Below are positions 1 through 5,981 of a DNA stretch of 13,104 nt, piece by piece. The stretch comes from Thaumarchaeota archaeon UBA183. GTDB lineage: Archaea; Thermoproteota; Nitrososphaeria; Nitrososphaerales; UBA183. Within the stretch, counting starts at the first letter, position 1. Every line of letters begins with the position of its first letter. The DNA is taken from positions 5,719-18,822 of the forward strand of contig DAEE01000064.1 of NCBI GenBank assembly GCA_002495205.1. The letters are read 5' to 3'. Under the pieces are notes generated by a model. The model searched no databases. It saw nothing but the letters and a program-made list of their open reading frames with translations, and had not been told where the DNA came from. The position numbers were made by a program, and so were the translations under genes.

Positions 1-528
1 CGGCGAAGTCAGGGAAAACGGGGTTGCCTGCGGCGCCGATTCCATACCCAGGACCCCCTTGTCGAGGACCTGCGCCACCATGGTCGGGATGACCTGAGAC
101 GTCAGCGCCGAGCCCTTATCGAGGTAGAGTGAGACGGTCGAGTTCGTCCATTCACCGGGGTCGTTCGGGTGAGCCCTGAAGGACTGGACACTGAGGTCGA
201 ACCCGCGCGGGAGCAGCAGCGCCGACTGCAGTTGCCCCTGACTGAGCGCGGCCTGGGCGCTCTGGTTGTCCGGATAGTAGCTCACTTCGAATGCGCCGGA
301 TGCCTGCAGGGCCCGGGAGAACTGAGCGGAGAGGGTCGAGTTGCCCCCGAGCATGACGACCCCCAGCTTGAACTGCGTAGTCTGCGACCCTCCCACGGCC
401 CCGAAAGAAGTCCCGAAGGCGACTGTCAGCATGACGGGGAAGAGGATGATCATGAAAAGGAAGGCGGGCTCTCTGAATATCCTCTTCCAGTCCTTCTTGG
501 CCAGTGCAAGGGCGCGGCCCATCTTCAT
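1..528 (-). CDS. ABC-2 type transporter permease, N-terminal part (cut by left edge)
   Basis: The minus-strand frame runs open from an ATG at 528 to the window edge, giving the first 176 residues. A short basic N-terminus is followed by one clear membrane helix (about residues 22-40, running on from PAFLFMIILFP), then a hydrophilic extracytoplasmic stretch that includes a probable N-glycosylation sequon (NST near residue 63). This one-helix-then-large-loop layout is the start of ABC-2 permeases of the drug/lipid exporter type (YhgE/YadH-like), which pair with a cytoplasmic ATPase. The start is set by GGAGG at 539-543, ten bases upstream and inside the end of the ATPase gene; only two bases separate the ATPase stop from this ATG, so the two are co-translated. 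The other five or so helices lie outside the window. The substrate cannot be told. Confidence 0.85.
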   Translation of the reverse strand, partial: MKMGRALALAKKDWKRIFREPAFLFMIILFPVMLTVAFGTSFGAVGGSQTTQFKLGVVMLGGNSTLSAQFSRALQASGAFEVSYYPDNQSAQAALSQGQLQSALLLPRGFDLSVQSFRAHPNDPGEWTNSTVSLYLDKGSALTSQVIPTMVAQVLDKGVLGMESAPQATPFSLTSP

Positions 529-530
529 AT

Positions 531-1295
531 CTAAGCGCCCTCCCTCATCTTCCTGCCAGTCAGTTGGATGAAAACGTCCTCCAGGTCCCTTGCTCCGTGA
601 CTGGCCCTCAGGCTGCTGGGGGACCCAAGGTCAATCAGCCTGCCGTGGTCGATTATGCCCACCTCGTCGCACAGCTCCTCAGCCTCTTCCATGTAGTGGG
701 TCGTCAGCAGGATCGTCTTCCCTCTGTCCCGCAGCTCAAGGATAAAGTCCCAGACTGCACGCCTCGCCTGCGGATCCATCCCAACAGTGGGTTCGTCGAG
801 GAGGACAACCTCGGGGTCGGTCACCAACGCCATGGCGATGCTCACCCTCCGCTTCATGCCGCCGCTGTACTTGGCCACCCTGCGCTTGGCATCGTCGAGC
901 AGACCCACCTTCTCGAGCACGAGGTTGACGTTCGCGTCCAGAGCCTTCTTTGACAGCGAGTGCAGCTCCCCGAAGAGCCTGACGTTCTCTTCCCCCGTCA
1001 AATAGGGGTACACGGCGGTCTCCTGAGGAGACACACCCATGACCTCCCGGGCCATGGGTCCCTGCGACTGCGCGTCGATCCCCATCACCCTGACGGTCCC
1101 CTCCGTCGGCTTCAGGAGCCCAGTCAGGCAGTTGATTGTCGTGGTCTTTCCGGAGCCGTTCGGACCAAGCAGACCGAAGACCTCCGCCTTTGCTATGGAG
1201 ATACTGAGCCTGTCAACAGCCCTCAGCTCCCCGTAGTCCTTCGTCAGGCCTTCAATCGACACGGCGACGGCGGTCCCGGGTGTTTCCCCCTGCAT
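531..1295 (-). CDS. ABC transporter ATP-binding protein (ABC-2 exporter module 1)
   Basis: This 254-residue protein is the nucleotide-binding subunit of an ABC exporter; it hydrolyses ATP in the cytoplasm to drive the permease encoded immediately downstream. All motifs are present: Walker A GPNGSGKTT (44-52), Q-loop Gln91 (SPQE), signature YSGGMKRR (143-150), Walker B VVLLDEP (163-169) with catalytic Glu168, D-loop near MDPQ (173-176) and switch His200 (TTHYMEEAEEL). SGGMKRR instead of SGGQ is typical of the CcmA/DrrA-type drug-exporter ATPases. It has no long C-terminal extension, unlike the second ATPase at 12034-12957. The ATG at 1295 sits 121 bases downstream of a double Lrp-type regulator gene on the same strand, so it may be transcribed with that gene or controlled by it. 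The exported substrate (drug, lipid, polysaccharide) is not identifiable. Confidence 0.95.
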   Translation of the reverse strand: MQGETPGTAVAVSIEGLTKDYGELRAVDRLSISIAKAEVFGLLGPNGSGKTTTINCLTGLLKPTEGTVRVMGIDAQSQGPMAREVMGVSPQETAVYPYLTGEENVRLFGELHSLSKKALDANVNLVLEKVGLLDDAKRRVAKYSGGMKRRVSIAMALVTDPEVVLLDEPTVGMDPQARRAVWDFILELRDRGKTILLTTHYMEEAEELCDEVGIIDHGRLIDLGSPSSLRASHGARDLEDVFIQLTGRKMREGA

Positions 1296-1312
1296 GGCAG
1301 CACCGGTGTATC

Positions 1313-1341
1313 CAACGTTGTTAGGTTCACGTCAACGTCAA
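1313..1341. promoter_or_regulatory. Repeat cluster upstream of ABC ATPase, possible operator
   Basis: In the 121-base gap between the Lrp-type gene and the ABC ATPase there is a perfect palindrome CAACGTTG (1313-1320), an inverted repeat ACGTTG / CAACGT (1315-1320 and 1333-1338, 12-base spacer) and a tandem CGTCAA CGTCAA (1330-1341). Just beside it lies a second palindrome, CACCGGTG (1301-1308). No good TATA box is visible in the gap. The cluster lies about 20-45 bases upstream of the ATPase start, where a regulator could act. Binding by the neighbouring Lrp-like protein is a guess. Confidence 0.3.
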
Positions 1342-1416
1342 GGTGGAAGGACCAGCCCCTCGACGGCCTGCTGAGGGCAGTCCTTCGCCCGACCGGTTCA
1401 CGAAACGGACATGGTT

Positions 1417-2325
1417 TCAGGGATTAGCTGGAGAAGGCGGCTTCTCTAGAAGCCTATCTCTCCATGTGTCGAACATGTAGCCGATTTGGAGCACATTCAA
1501 GGTCACAGATCCCACGCCTTCCGTCTCCCCGATTCTCTTCCTGAGTTCCTCCATCTGCTTCATACTGTTGGTCCACAGGAAAAGCACGAGCTCATTCGTC
1601 AGGTTGCCGAAGAGCACCTCCACAAGGATGTTCTGATTGAACAGCTTCCTGAGGGAGTCAAGGGTCTTCATCCTGTCGGAGCCCTCTCCGACCTCGACGT
1701 GGCAGAGGGCGACGATGTCGTTGGAGGCGTCGGGGTACCAATCTATGCTGAACTCGACCAGCCCATTCTCCATCATCCATTCGAGGCGCCTGTGGACTGT
1801 CTTGACGGACGCGTTCACCTCAGCGGCGACGGCGGTGGCAGGCTTGCGGGAGTCCTTCCGGAGCGAAGCGAGTATCTGGTAGTCGAGGGGACGAAGCTGA
1901 GCTTTTTTCGGCGGCTTCCCCATGCTCGGAAGGATTCCGACCGTCGGCGCCCTCATTTCCGCTTGCTTGCGGACGAACTCCACGTACTCGGTCAGTTCCG
2001 AGATGTCGTGAAGGTACCCGCCCACATAGACGTAGCCTCCCCCTGAGTTGGCGACCCAGTAGGTCCTGTCGTCTGTCTTCAGGCGCAGGTGAAGCTCGCC
2101 CGGATGAGCAGCCTCGGACCTCCCATAGACCCACACAGAAATGGCCTCCAGGGCGATTAAGCTGGGCCGAGCAGTGAAGGCCCTGATTATCCCCATGTCC
2201 GTCATGGCGCCTATCCGCTTGTGCGCGGCGTTTATCGAGAGCCCGAGTCTCCCGGCGAGCTCGTGGTACGGCGTCCTCGAGTTGGTCATCAGAAACAGGC
2301 ACAGGGCGATGTCAGTCCTGTCCAT
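1417..2325 (-). CDS. Double Lrp/AsnC-type transcriptional regulator
   Basis: This 302-residue protein contains two copies of an AsnC-like unit. Copy 1 has a winged HTH at about 3-48 (HELAGRLGLSINAAHKRIGA, then MGIIRAF) and a weaker alpha/beta sensor domain at about 58-120. Copy 2 has an HTH at about 145-192 (LDYQILASLRKDSRKPATAV, VNASVKTVHRRLEWM) and a sensor-like domain at about 203-285. Ordinary Lrp proteins are 140-165 residues with one copy, so this is a duplication/fusion that would put two DNA-binding heads in one chain. The final 15 residues are Pro-rich. The ATG at 2325 follows a TATA-like stretch about 40 bases upstream. The gene precedes the ABC exporter genes on the same strand, and regulation of that exporter or of itself is the simplest guess. 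The ligand is unknown; amino acids are typical for the family, but the sensor domains are divergent. Confidence 0.85.
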   Translation of the reverse strand: MDRTDIALCLFLMTNSRTPYHELAGRLGLSINAAHKRIGAMTDMGIIRAFTARPSLIALEAISVWVYGRSEAAHPGELHLRLKTDDRTYWVANSGGGYVYVGGYLHDISELTEYVEFVRKQAEMRAPTVGILPSMGKPPKKAQLRPLDYQILASLRKDSRKPATAVAAEVNASVKTVHRRLEWMMENGLVEFSIDWYPDASNDIVALCHVEVGEGSDRMKTLDSLRKLFNQNILVEVLFGNLTNELVLFLWTNSMKQMEELRKRIGETEGVGSVTLNVLQIGYMFDTWRDRLLEKPPSPANP

Positions 2326-2360
2326 AGTCGTTCGGGAGCGCCCGACCTCACCGGTCTGAT

Positions 2361-2370
2361 GTTAAGGTTT
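2361..2370 (-). promoter_or_regulatory. TATA-like box for the double Lrp gene
   Basis: Read on the minus strand, AAACCTTAAC lies about 40 bases upstream of the ATG at 2325. An archaeal start site about 26 bases downstream of the box would leave a leader of roughly 12-15 bases. The match is moderate. Confidence 0.35.
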
Positions 2371-2415
2371 GTTCAATCCCTGCGAGTGCGTGGGTCCGCT
2401 TGGCTCAGCCGAAGA

Positions 2416-3255
2416 TCATGCGGCGACTGCTAGCACCAGGGCGGCCACTATGAGCACCCCCCCGGCGAAGTCTCGATACGACGGCGACTCCTTGCCCAAC
2501 GCCTTGGCCGTCACCTGGGTCAGAAGGGGCGAGAGGCTCGTCAGTATGACAGTGAGCGCCACGCCGACAGTAGACACCGAGTAGACGAAGAAAGAGGAGC
2601 CCAGAGCAAGGTCGGCGATTGTGAAGCCGCACATCAGGCCGTATTCCCTGAGAGGCAGGCTCGACGGCCAGGGCCTGCTCTTCCTGGTCAGAATGACGGC
2701 CACCGCGAGCGCCAGGGCCGCGCTCAGATCCCTGGTGAAGGCGACAGTGAGGAAGCTTCCGCCGGCGTTGGTCGAGGTTTGGACTAGCTCCTGCCCGACT
2801 GTCCATACGATTCCTGCGCAGATCGCGAACGCGATCCCCCTGGGCCGAAGCCTCCCCTCCACCCCCTTCGAAAGAAGGTAGACGCCACCGATCACCATGG
2901 CCGCGGCCGCGAAGTTCGCGAGCGGGACCACCTGGCCAACCACTGCGCCGACGAACTGGATCATGAGGACGTAGGTGTAAACTACGGGGGTCGCAACGGA
3001 CGCCCCCACTTCCCTGAGGGCGAGCAGGAAGAAGCTGTCCCCGCAGGCGAGGGTGATCACCCCGCTGAGAACGGCGTAGCCAAGGCCGCCGGAACCCCAG
3101 AAGTAGACGGCGGGGATGGCCAGGGCGGCAGCCGCAGACGAAGTCCTGAGGAGATTGAAATTCAGGAAGTCGAGCTTCGAGAGGAAGCCCCTGTAGTATA
3201 TCGGGGTAATCGCCCAGATCACTGCGGCGCCTAGGGCGTACGCCGGGCTAGCCAA
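2416..3255 (-). CDS. EamA/DMT-family membrane transporter
   Basis: The 279-residue protein is strongly hydrophobic and splits into two similar halves of about five helices each (about 4-129 and 138-278), the normal EamA (drug/metabolite transporter) length and layout. Typical features are the N-terminal ALGAAVIWAITPIYYRG with a Trp in helix 1, basic loops (KGVEGRLRPRG near 130-140, RKSRPW near 191-196) and a closing hydrophobic helix ending LVLAVAA. Such carriers move amino acids, metabolites or drugs across the cytoplasmic membrane; the substrate cannot be predicted. The start is a TTG at 3255. It is favoured because a good TATA-like box (CTAATTAGTATC, minus strand) is centred about 26 bases upstream, which makes the message leaderless. 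The gene has its own promoter although it lies directly downstream of the small His/Cys gene. Confidence 0.9.
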   Translation of the reverse strand: MASPAYALGAAVIWAITPIYYRGFLSKLDFLNFNLLRTSSAAAALAIPAVYFWGSGGLGYAVLSGVITLACGDSFFLLALREVGASVATPVVYTYVLMIQFVGAVVGQVVPLANFAAAAMVIGGVYLLSKGVEGRLRPRGIAFAICAGIVWTVGQELVQTSTNAGGSFLTVAFTRDLSAALALAVAVILTRKSRPWPSSLPLREYGLMCGFTIADLALGSSFFVYSVSTVGVALTVILTSLSPLLTQVTAKALGKESPSYRDFAGGVLIVAALVLAVAA

Positions 3256-3274
3256 GCGGCCTGCCCAGACCGAA

Positions 3275-3286
3275 GATACTAATTAG
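3275..3286 (-). promoter_or_regulatory. TATA box for EamA transporter gene (leaderless)
   Basis: On the minus strand the sequence reads CTAATTAGTATC, centred about 26 bases upstream of the TTG start at 3255, the archaeal TATA-to-start-site distance. It overlaps the stop codon of the upstream small gene (TAG at 3279-3281). Confidence 0.55.
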
Positions 3287-3464
3287 CCCGTGCGTCTTTT
3301 TTCCTTCTGAAGGCCGCAACCTCGGCCGCGATGCTCGAAGGGACCGGCCTACAGCCGCAGGCCTCGGCATGGGCTGCGTGCCATTCTACCCTCTCATCCT
3401 TAGTCGGGTTAGGTGGCATCACGTGGGCTCCGTGCCACTCCTTGTTCAGCTTGTTCGCACACAT
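3279..3464 (-). CDS. Small His/Cys-rich protein with duplicated EWHxAH motif
   Basis: This 61-residue soluble protein has no recognised name. Two copies of the same short motif are visible, EWHGAH (9-14) and EWHAAH (27-32), 18 residues apart. The first is followed by MPPNP, the second by EACGCRPVP. Together with Cys2 this gives four His and three Cys (H11, H14, H29, H32, C2, C36, C38) in under 40 residues, which looks like a metal site. The C-terminus is a basic helix (AAFRRKKDARAN). The ATG at 3464 is chosen because it lies five bases after the stop of the CoA-binding gene (3470), so the two are probably coupled. An earlier in-frame ATG at 3503 would overlap the upstream gene by 34 bases and add 13 residues without the motif. 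The frame uses normal archaeal codons and the motif spacing argues that it is real. A metal-binding or redox role is only inferred. Confidence 0.7.
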   Translation of the reverse strand: MCANKLNKEWHGAHVMPPNPTKDERVEWHAAHAEACGCRPVPSSIAAEVAAFRRKKDARAN

Positions 3465-3469
3465 TGCGG

Positions 3470-3901
3470 TCAGCGCTTGAACTGGTGCTCGACGCGCATG
3501 CATCTGTCCATCACGTAGTCGATCTTCGCATCGCCGAGTATCTTCTTCGCCTCTTCGTTCTCGAGACCCAGCTGCCCCCAGAAGACCAGCGGCCTCCCAG
3601 TCCTTTCCTTCATCTTCGCGACCTGGCGGGCCACCTCAGGGAATTCCTCCGATGGCCTGAAGACCTCGACCACCTCGACCTTCTTCGCCAGCTCCAGGGG
3701 GATGTCTTCGAGCGAGGGGTACGACTTTTGTCCGTTTACCGAGTCGGTTGTCGGGTTCACGGGGATTATTGTGTACCCGTGCTGCTGGAGATAGGCGGGC
3801 ACAGTGAATGCCTCCTTCTCCGGGTTCTTAGAAGCCCCCACGACTGCAATGACCTTGTACCTTCGCATGATGTCTTTGGGGTCGACTGTGAACTTTGACA
3901 T
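3470..3901 (-). CDS. CoA_binding_2 (YccU-like) domain protein
   Basis: The 143-residue protein is a single Rossmann-type CoA-binding domain of the YccU/CoA_binding_2 family, the size expected for the stand-alone form. Visible family motifs are the nucleotide loop VVGASKNPEK (20-29), VNP (48-50) after the second strand, VFRPSEE (80-86), WGQLGLENEEA (108-118) and the C-terminal MDRCMRVEH (131-139), with the Cys-Met and His-containing signature of the family. These proteins bind CoA or acyl-CoA, but their cellular role is not settled. The ATG at 3901 has a TATA-like box centred about 27 bases upstream, so the message is probably leaderless. The next gene, a His/Cys-rich mini-protein, starts five bases after the stop. 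The two may act together, for example in CoA-thiol or metal handling; this is inferred only from the spacing. Confidence 0.92.
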   Translation of the reverse strand: MSKFTVDPKDIMRRYKVIAVVGASKNPEKEAFTVPAYLQQHGYTIIPVNPTTDSVNGQKSYPSLEDIPLELAKKVEVVEVFRPSEEFPEVARQVAKMKERTGRPLVFWGQLGLENEEAKKILGDAKIDYVMDRCMRVEHQFKR

Positions 3902-3921
3902 ATGATTGCGCCGTGGCGCCA

Positions 3922-3933
3922 GCCTAATATCGG
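3922..3933 (-). promoter_or_regulatory. TATA box for CoA-binding protein gene (leaderless)
   Basis: The minus strand reads CCGATATTAGGC, with its AT core (3925-3930) centred about 26-27 bases upstream of the ATG at 3901. It lies in the gap after the DUF1801 gene. Confidence 0.55.
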
Positions 3934-3942
3934 TTCCCCAGG

Positions 3943-4371
3943 CTATCTGTGCTTGGGCGCCGCCGCCTCCTTCTCGTTCACCTTCATCCTCGCCCTGACC
4001 AGCTTCTTCACAAGCGCGATTGGAATCTCTTCGTCCAGAGGAAGGTGGACTGCTGACTTCGTGGTCACGTAGCCCTCGAGTTTCCTCCTATGCTCCTGGA
4101 TGACCGGAGGTCGTAGGTAGAGCCCGATGTGGTTCCGTTGGAGGCCGAACCAGGCGAGGCGCCCCTTGAAGTCGTAGTAGGGTATTCCGTAGCTTATGCT
4201 CTCCCGAGCCTGCGGAGCTACGTCTTTGATGGCCCTCCTGACCAACTGAAGCTTCCTGCGGATGCTCTCAGGCGCCGCTTGGACGTACGCCTCGACCTCC
4301 CGCTCTCCCTCTTCCATGGGTCCCGTCCGGCCTGAGGTCTCCATTAACCGTTCCTTGCGGTTTGATGGCAT
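3943..4371 (-). CDS. DUF1801 / YdhG-like protein
   Basis: The protein matches the DUF1801 (YdhG-like) fold from about residue 24 to 131. It has EVEAYVQAAPESIRRKLQLV, the central ISYGIPYYDFKGRLAWFG (59-76), NHIGLYLRP (80-88) and SAVHLPLDEEIP (106-117), in the order seen across the family. Some bacterial relatives are described as frataxin-like iron chaperones, but most members have no proven role, so I leave the function open. The 142-residue form starts at ATG 4371. A second ATG at 4344 (133 residues) has AAGGAA nine bases upstream, and a third at 4317 would still keep the whole domain; the N-terminal 20 residues are low in family similarity, so the real start may be 4344. It has its own upstream AT-rich promoter region and lies head-to-head with the 59-residue membrane protein gene. 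Confidence 0.85.
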   Translation of the reverse strand: MPSNRKERLMETSGRTGPMEEGEREVEAYVQAAPESIRRKLQLVRRAIKDVAPQARESISYGIPYYDFKGRLAWFGLQRNHIGLYLRPPVIQEHRRKLEGYVTTKSAVHLPLDEEIPIALVKKLVRARMKVNEKEAAAPKHR

Positions 4372-4400
4372 GAAAGGAGGCCGTCGGGCCGTCCCGGGCC

Positions 4401-4416
4401 CTCTAAAGCATAATAG
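4401..4416. promoter_or_regulatory. Shared AT-rich promoter element between divergent genes
   Basis: A 16-base AT-rich patch sits in a GC-rich gap. Toward the plus strand, CATAATAG is centred about 27-28 bases upstream of the ATG at 4440, a leaderless spacing. Toward the minus strand, CTTTAGAG lies about 33 bases from the ATG at 4371 (or about 60 from the ATG at 4344). The patch may serve both directions. Confidence 0.4.
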
Positions 4417-4439
4417 CCTCGGCTGGCGACCCGCCCTTG

Positions 4440-4619
4440 ATGCTTACTTCCGCGTTTTCGAACGTTTCTCTTGGCACAGCCAATACTCTCTCATACCTCA
4501 TTCTGATACTGGTGGCCATTTTCCTGCTGTCAGGGCCCTCTATCACCTACTACTATTGGCGGAAAAACAAAAGGATGAGGGCGGCTGCGCCTACTGGCTC
4601 TGCTTCGACGACTGTCTAG
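4440..4619 (+). CDS. Small single-pass membrane protein (59 aa), unknown function
   Basis: This 59-residue frame has one strong membrane helix at about 17-41 (through YLILILVAIFLL to TYYYW), followed by a basic stop-transfer RKNKR and a Ser/Thr/Ala tail. A TTG codon directly precedes the ATG at 4440. I take the ATG because a TATA-like box (4409-4416) lies about 27 bases upstream, giving a leaderless message. The 3' end overlaps the convergent DUF4349 gene by 29 bases. I do not recognise the family. The positive-inside pattern (clear basic patch after the helix) and the promoter support a real gene, but at this length the frame could be chance. Its place next to a cluster of cell-surface genes fits a small accessory membrane subunit. 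Confidence 0.5.
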   Translation: MLTSAFSNVSLGTANTLSYLILILVAIFLLSGPSITYYYWRKNKRMRAAAPTGSASTTV

Positions 4620-5946
4620 ACCTTTCGTGTCTCTGAATTGGGATGAGTATGGCAGCCCCCACCGCCGCTAGAGGAAGGACGATGGCAGCTACCTCGACGA
4701 TTCCCTCAACCATGCTGAGGAACAGACCTCCTACATAGTTGAAGAACCCACCTACACCTGATGTAGCCGGCGCGGCGACTACCTTGACCGTGGCCGTCTG
4801 CTTCGCCACGGTACCGTTCTGGTCAGTCGCGCTCACGAACACGCTGTAGTCTCCGGGTTGGGTGTAGGTGTGGATGACTATCTGCCCTTGGGTCGCAGTC
4901 CCGTCCCCGAAGTTGTAGTTGACGACATATGGTTGGGCGCCTCCCTTTACTATGGCGTTGAAGGTCACGCTGAGCGGTGCAGTCCCGTTTGCAGGGACTG
5001 TGCTGAGCGTCATGGAGAGGGGCGTCTTCTGGGGTGTCTGTGTTACTGTCACGTTGATTGTGGCGTAGTCGATCAGGGTCCTGGTCTGAAGGATCTGGCT
5101 CTCCACGTCGTTGATTTGCTGGTCCACCTGCTGGAGCTGTGCCTCGACAGCGAGGGTCGAATTGATCGAAGCGGTCTGGTTGAGGAGCTTCAACAGCGCT
5201 CCCTGTTCGGTGAGAAGCGAAGCGAGGGTCGCATTCATGTCCGTGTATTGCACCGACACATCGTTGGAGTTCGAGCTTATGCTTACGAAAGACCCCAGGA
5301 CCATGACCTGTGAAAGCGCTTTCTGGTAATCAGATGCGGGCACTCTGATCACTACGTATGCCGAGCTGTTGTATGTGGACTGGTAGGCCACGTACCCACC
5401 AAGCGTGTAGGCGATGGCCGAGACTGCGGAAGCGGTCTGCTCTGGGGCTTTCGTAGTGATTGCGAGGTCGGTGGAGAACTCGATCATTCCTCCGGCTCCT
5501 CCGGGGGTCCCTTGGGTCACGTTGTAGAGCTGCCCCAGAGAGGGGGCCGCTGAGGTCGTGGCGTAGGAGGTTGTAGTCGTGGACATCATCGTCACAGTCT
5601 CTGTCGTCGAGGGCGTTCCCAGTACCTGCGTCCAGCCCTGTCCCCCATAGTTGGCGCCGGGGGACCCGAAGTTGTAGCTCACCCCCGCAGCGGGGTACTG
5701 GGCTGCGGCCCCGTTGACGCCCGCGCTGAGGTCGCCGAGGTTGGTGGTCGTAGAATTGGCTGCAATTCCATTGATGCCGAGATCCGATAGCAGAGCCAGC
5801 CCGAGGCCGCCTATGACTATGAGGGCGACAAGGCCGTAGATCGCCCTCCTCCTCGTCAAGCCTCCGAGCCGGTTCACGGCAGACCATGCACCTGCGGCCG
5901 AGTTAGTCCCAGTGTGGAGAACGCGCTGTTCTGGGAACGCGAACAC
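4591..5946 (-). CDS. DUF4349-PKD cell-surface membrane protein
   Basis: The 451-residue protein has an N-terminal basic-then-hydrophobic anchor (RRR, TM about 36-55), a Ser/Thr/Gly-rich linker (56-150), a DUF4349 domain (about 153-303), a PKD domain (about 305-391, with NFGDGT at 345-350 and HTYTQPGDYSV at 359-369), a second TM (about 404-436) and a basic tail. The DUF4349 part shows the usual IEFSTDLAI start, GGYVAYQS, VVIRVPASDY, a central coiled coil (about 245-290, rich in Leu/Gln) and DYATINVTVTQ end. Family members usually lack the PKD insert between domain and C-terminal helix. Nine N-X-S/T sequons fall in the outer part (N64, 142, 193, 238, 256, 262, 298, 320, 377), consistent with a glycosylated archaeal surface protein. 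The start is GTG 5946 with GGAG eight bases upstream (5955-5958); GTG 5877 is a shorter option that keeps the anchor. The gene is divergent from the membrane-bound regulator. Function unknown. Confidence 0.88.
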   Translation of the reverse strand: MFAFPEQRVLHTGTNSAAGAWSAVNRLGGLTRRRAIYGLVALIVIGGLGLALLSDLGINGIAANSTTTNLGDLSAGVNGAAAQYPAAGVSYNFGSPGANYGGQGWTQVLGTPSTTETVTMMSTTTTSYATTSAAPSLGQLYNVTQGTPGGAGGMIEFSTDLAITTKAPEQTASAVSAIAYTLGGYVAYQSTYNSSAYVVIRVPASDYQKALSQVMVLGSFVSISSNSNDVSVQYTDMNATLASLLTEQGALLKLLNQTASINSTLAVEAQLQQVDQQINDVESQILQTRTLIDYATINVTVTQTPQKTPLSMTLSTVPANGTAPLSVTFNAIVKGGAQPYVVNYNFGDGTATQGQIVIHTYTQPGDYSVFVSATDQNGTVAKQTATVKVVAAPATSGVGGFFNYVGGLFLSMVEGIVEVAAIVLPLAAVGAAILIPIQRHERSRQSSKQSQ

Positions 5947-5948
5947 AC

Positions 5949-5956
5949 ACTTATCT
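5949..5956 (+). promoter_or_regulatory. TATA-like box in the DUF4349 / wHTH divergent gap
   Basis: ACTTATCT is centred about 29 bases upstream of the TTG start at 5982. Only 35 bases separate the two divergent starts. If the same box also drives the minus strand, its start site would fall near 5926, which would favour the shorter GTG 5877 start for the DUF4349 gene; but GGAG at 5955-5958 favours GTG 5946. Confidence 0.4.
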
Positions 5957-5981
5957 CCGTCAGTGTGGCGAATCAGGGCCG

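Noticed and set aside
1820..2302. 160-residue minus-strand frame inside the Lrp-type gene, and a 186-residue plus-strand frame at 1486-2046
   Set aside because: Both are shadows of the double Lrp gene; their residues are Arg/Gly/Asp or His-rich without any domain.
3296..3303. T-run as a transcription terminator
   Set aside because: The T-run is on the plus strand, whereas all genes here are on the minus strand; it encodes Lys codons of the mini-protein.
3465..3503. 13-residue N-terminal extension of the His/Cys-rich mini-protein
   Set aside because: It would overlap the CoA-binding gene, has no motif, and the ATG at 3464 follows the upstream stop by five bases.
4262..4636. 124-residue plus-strand frame over the 59-residue membrane gene
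   Set aside because: Its first part lies over the DUF1801 gene and its sequence is unstructured; the 59-residue frame has a proper TM helix and promoter instead.
5330..5887. 185-residue minus-strand frame inside the DUF4349 gene
   Set aside because: Arg/Pro/His-rich shadow; the DUF4349-PKD frame explains the region.
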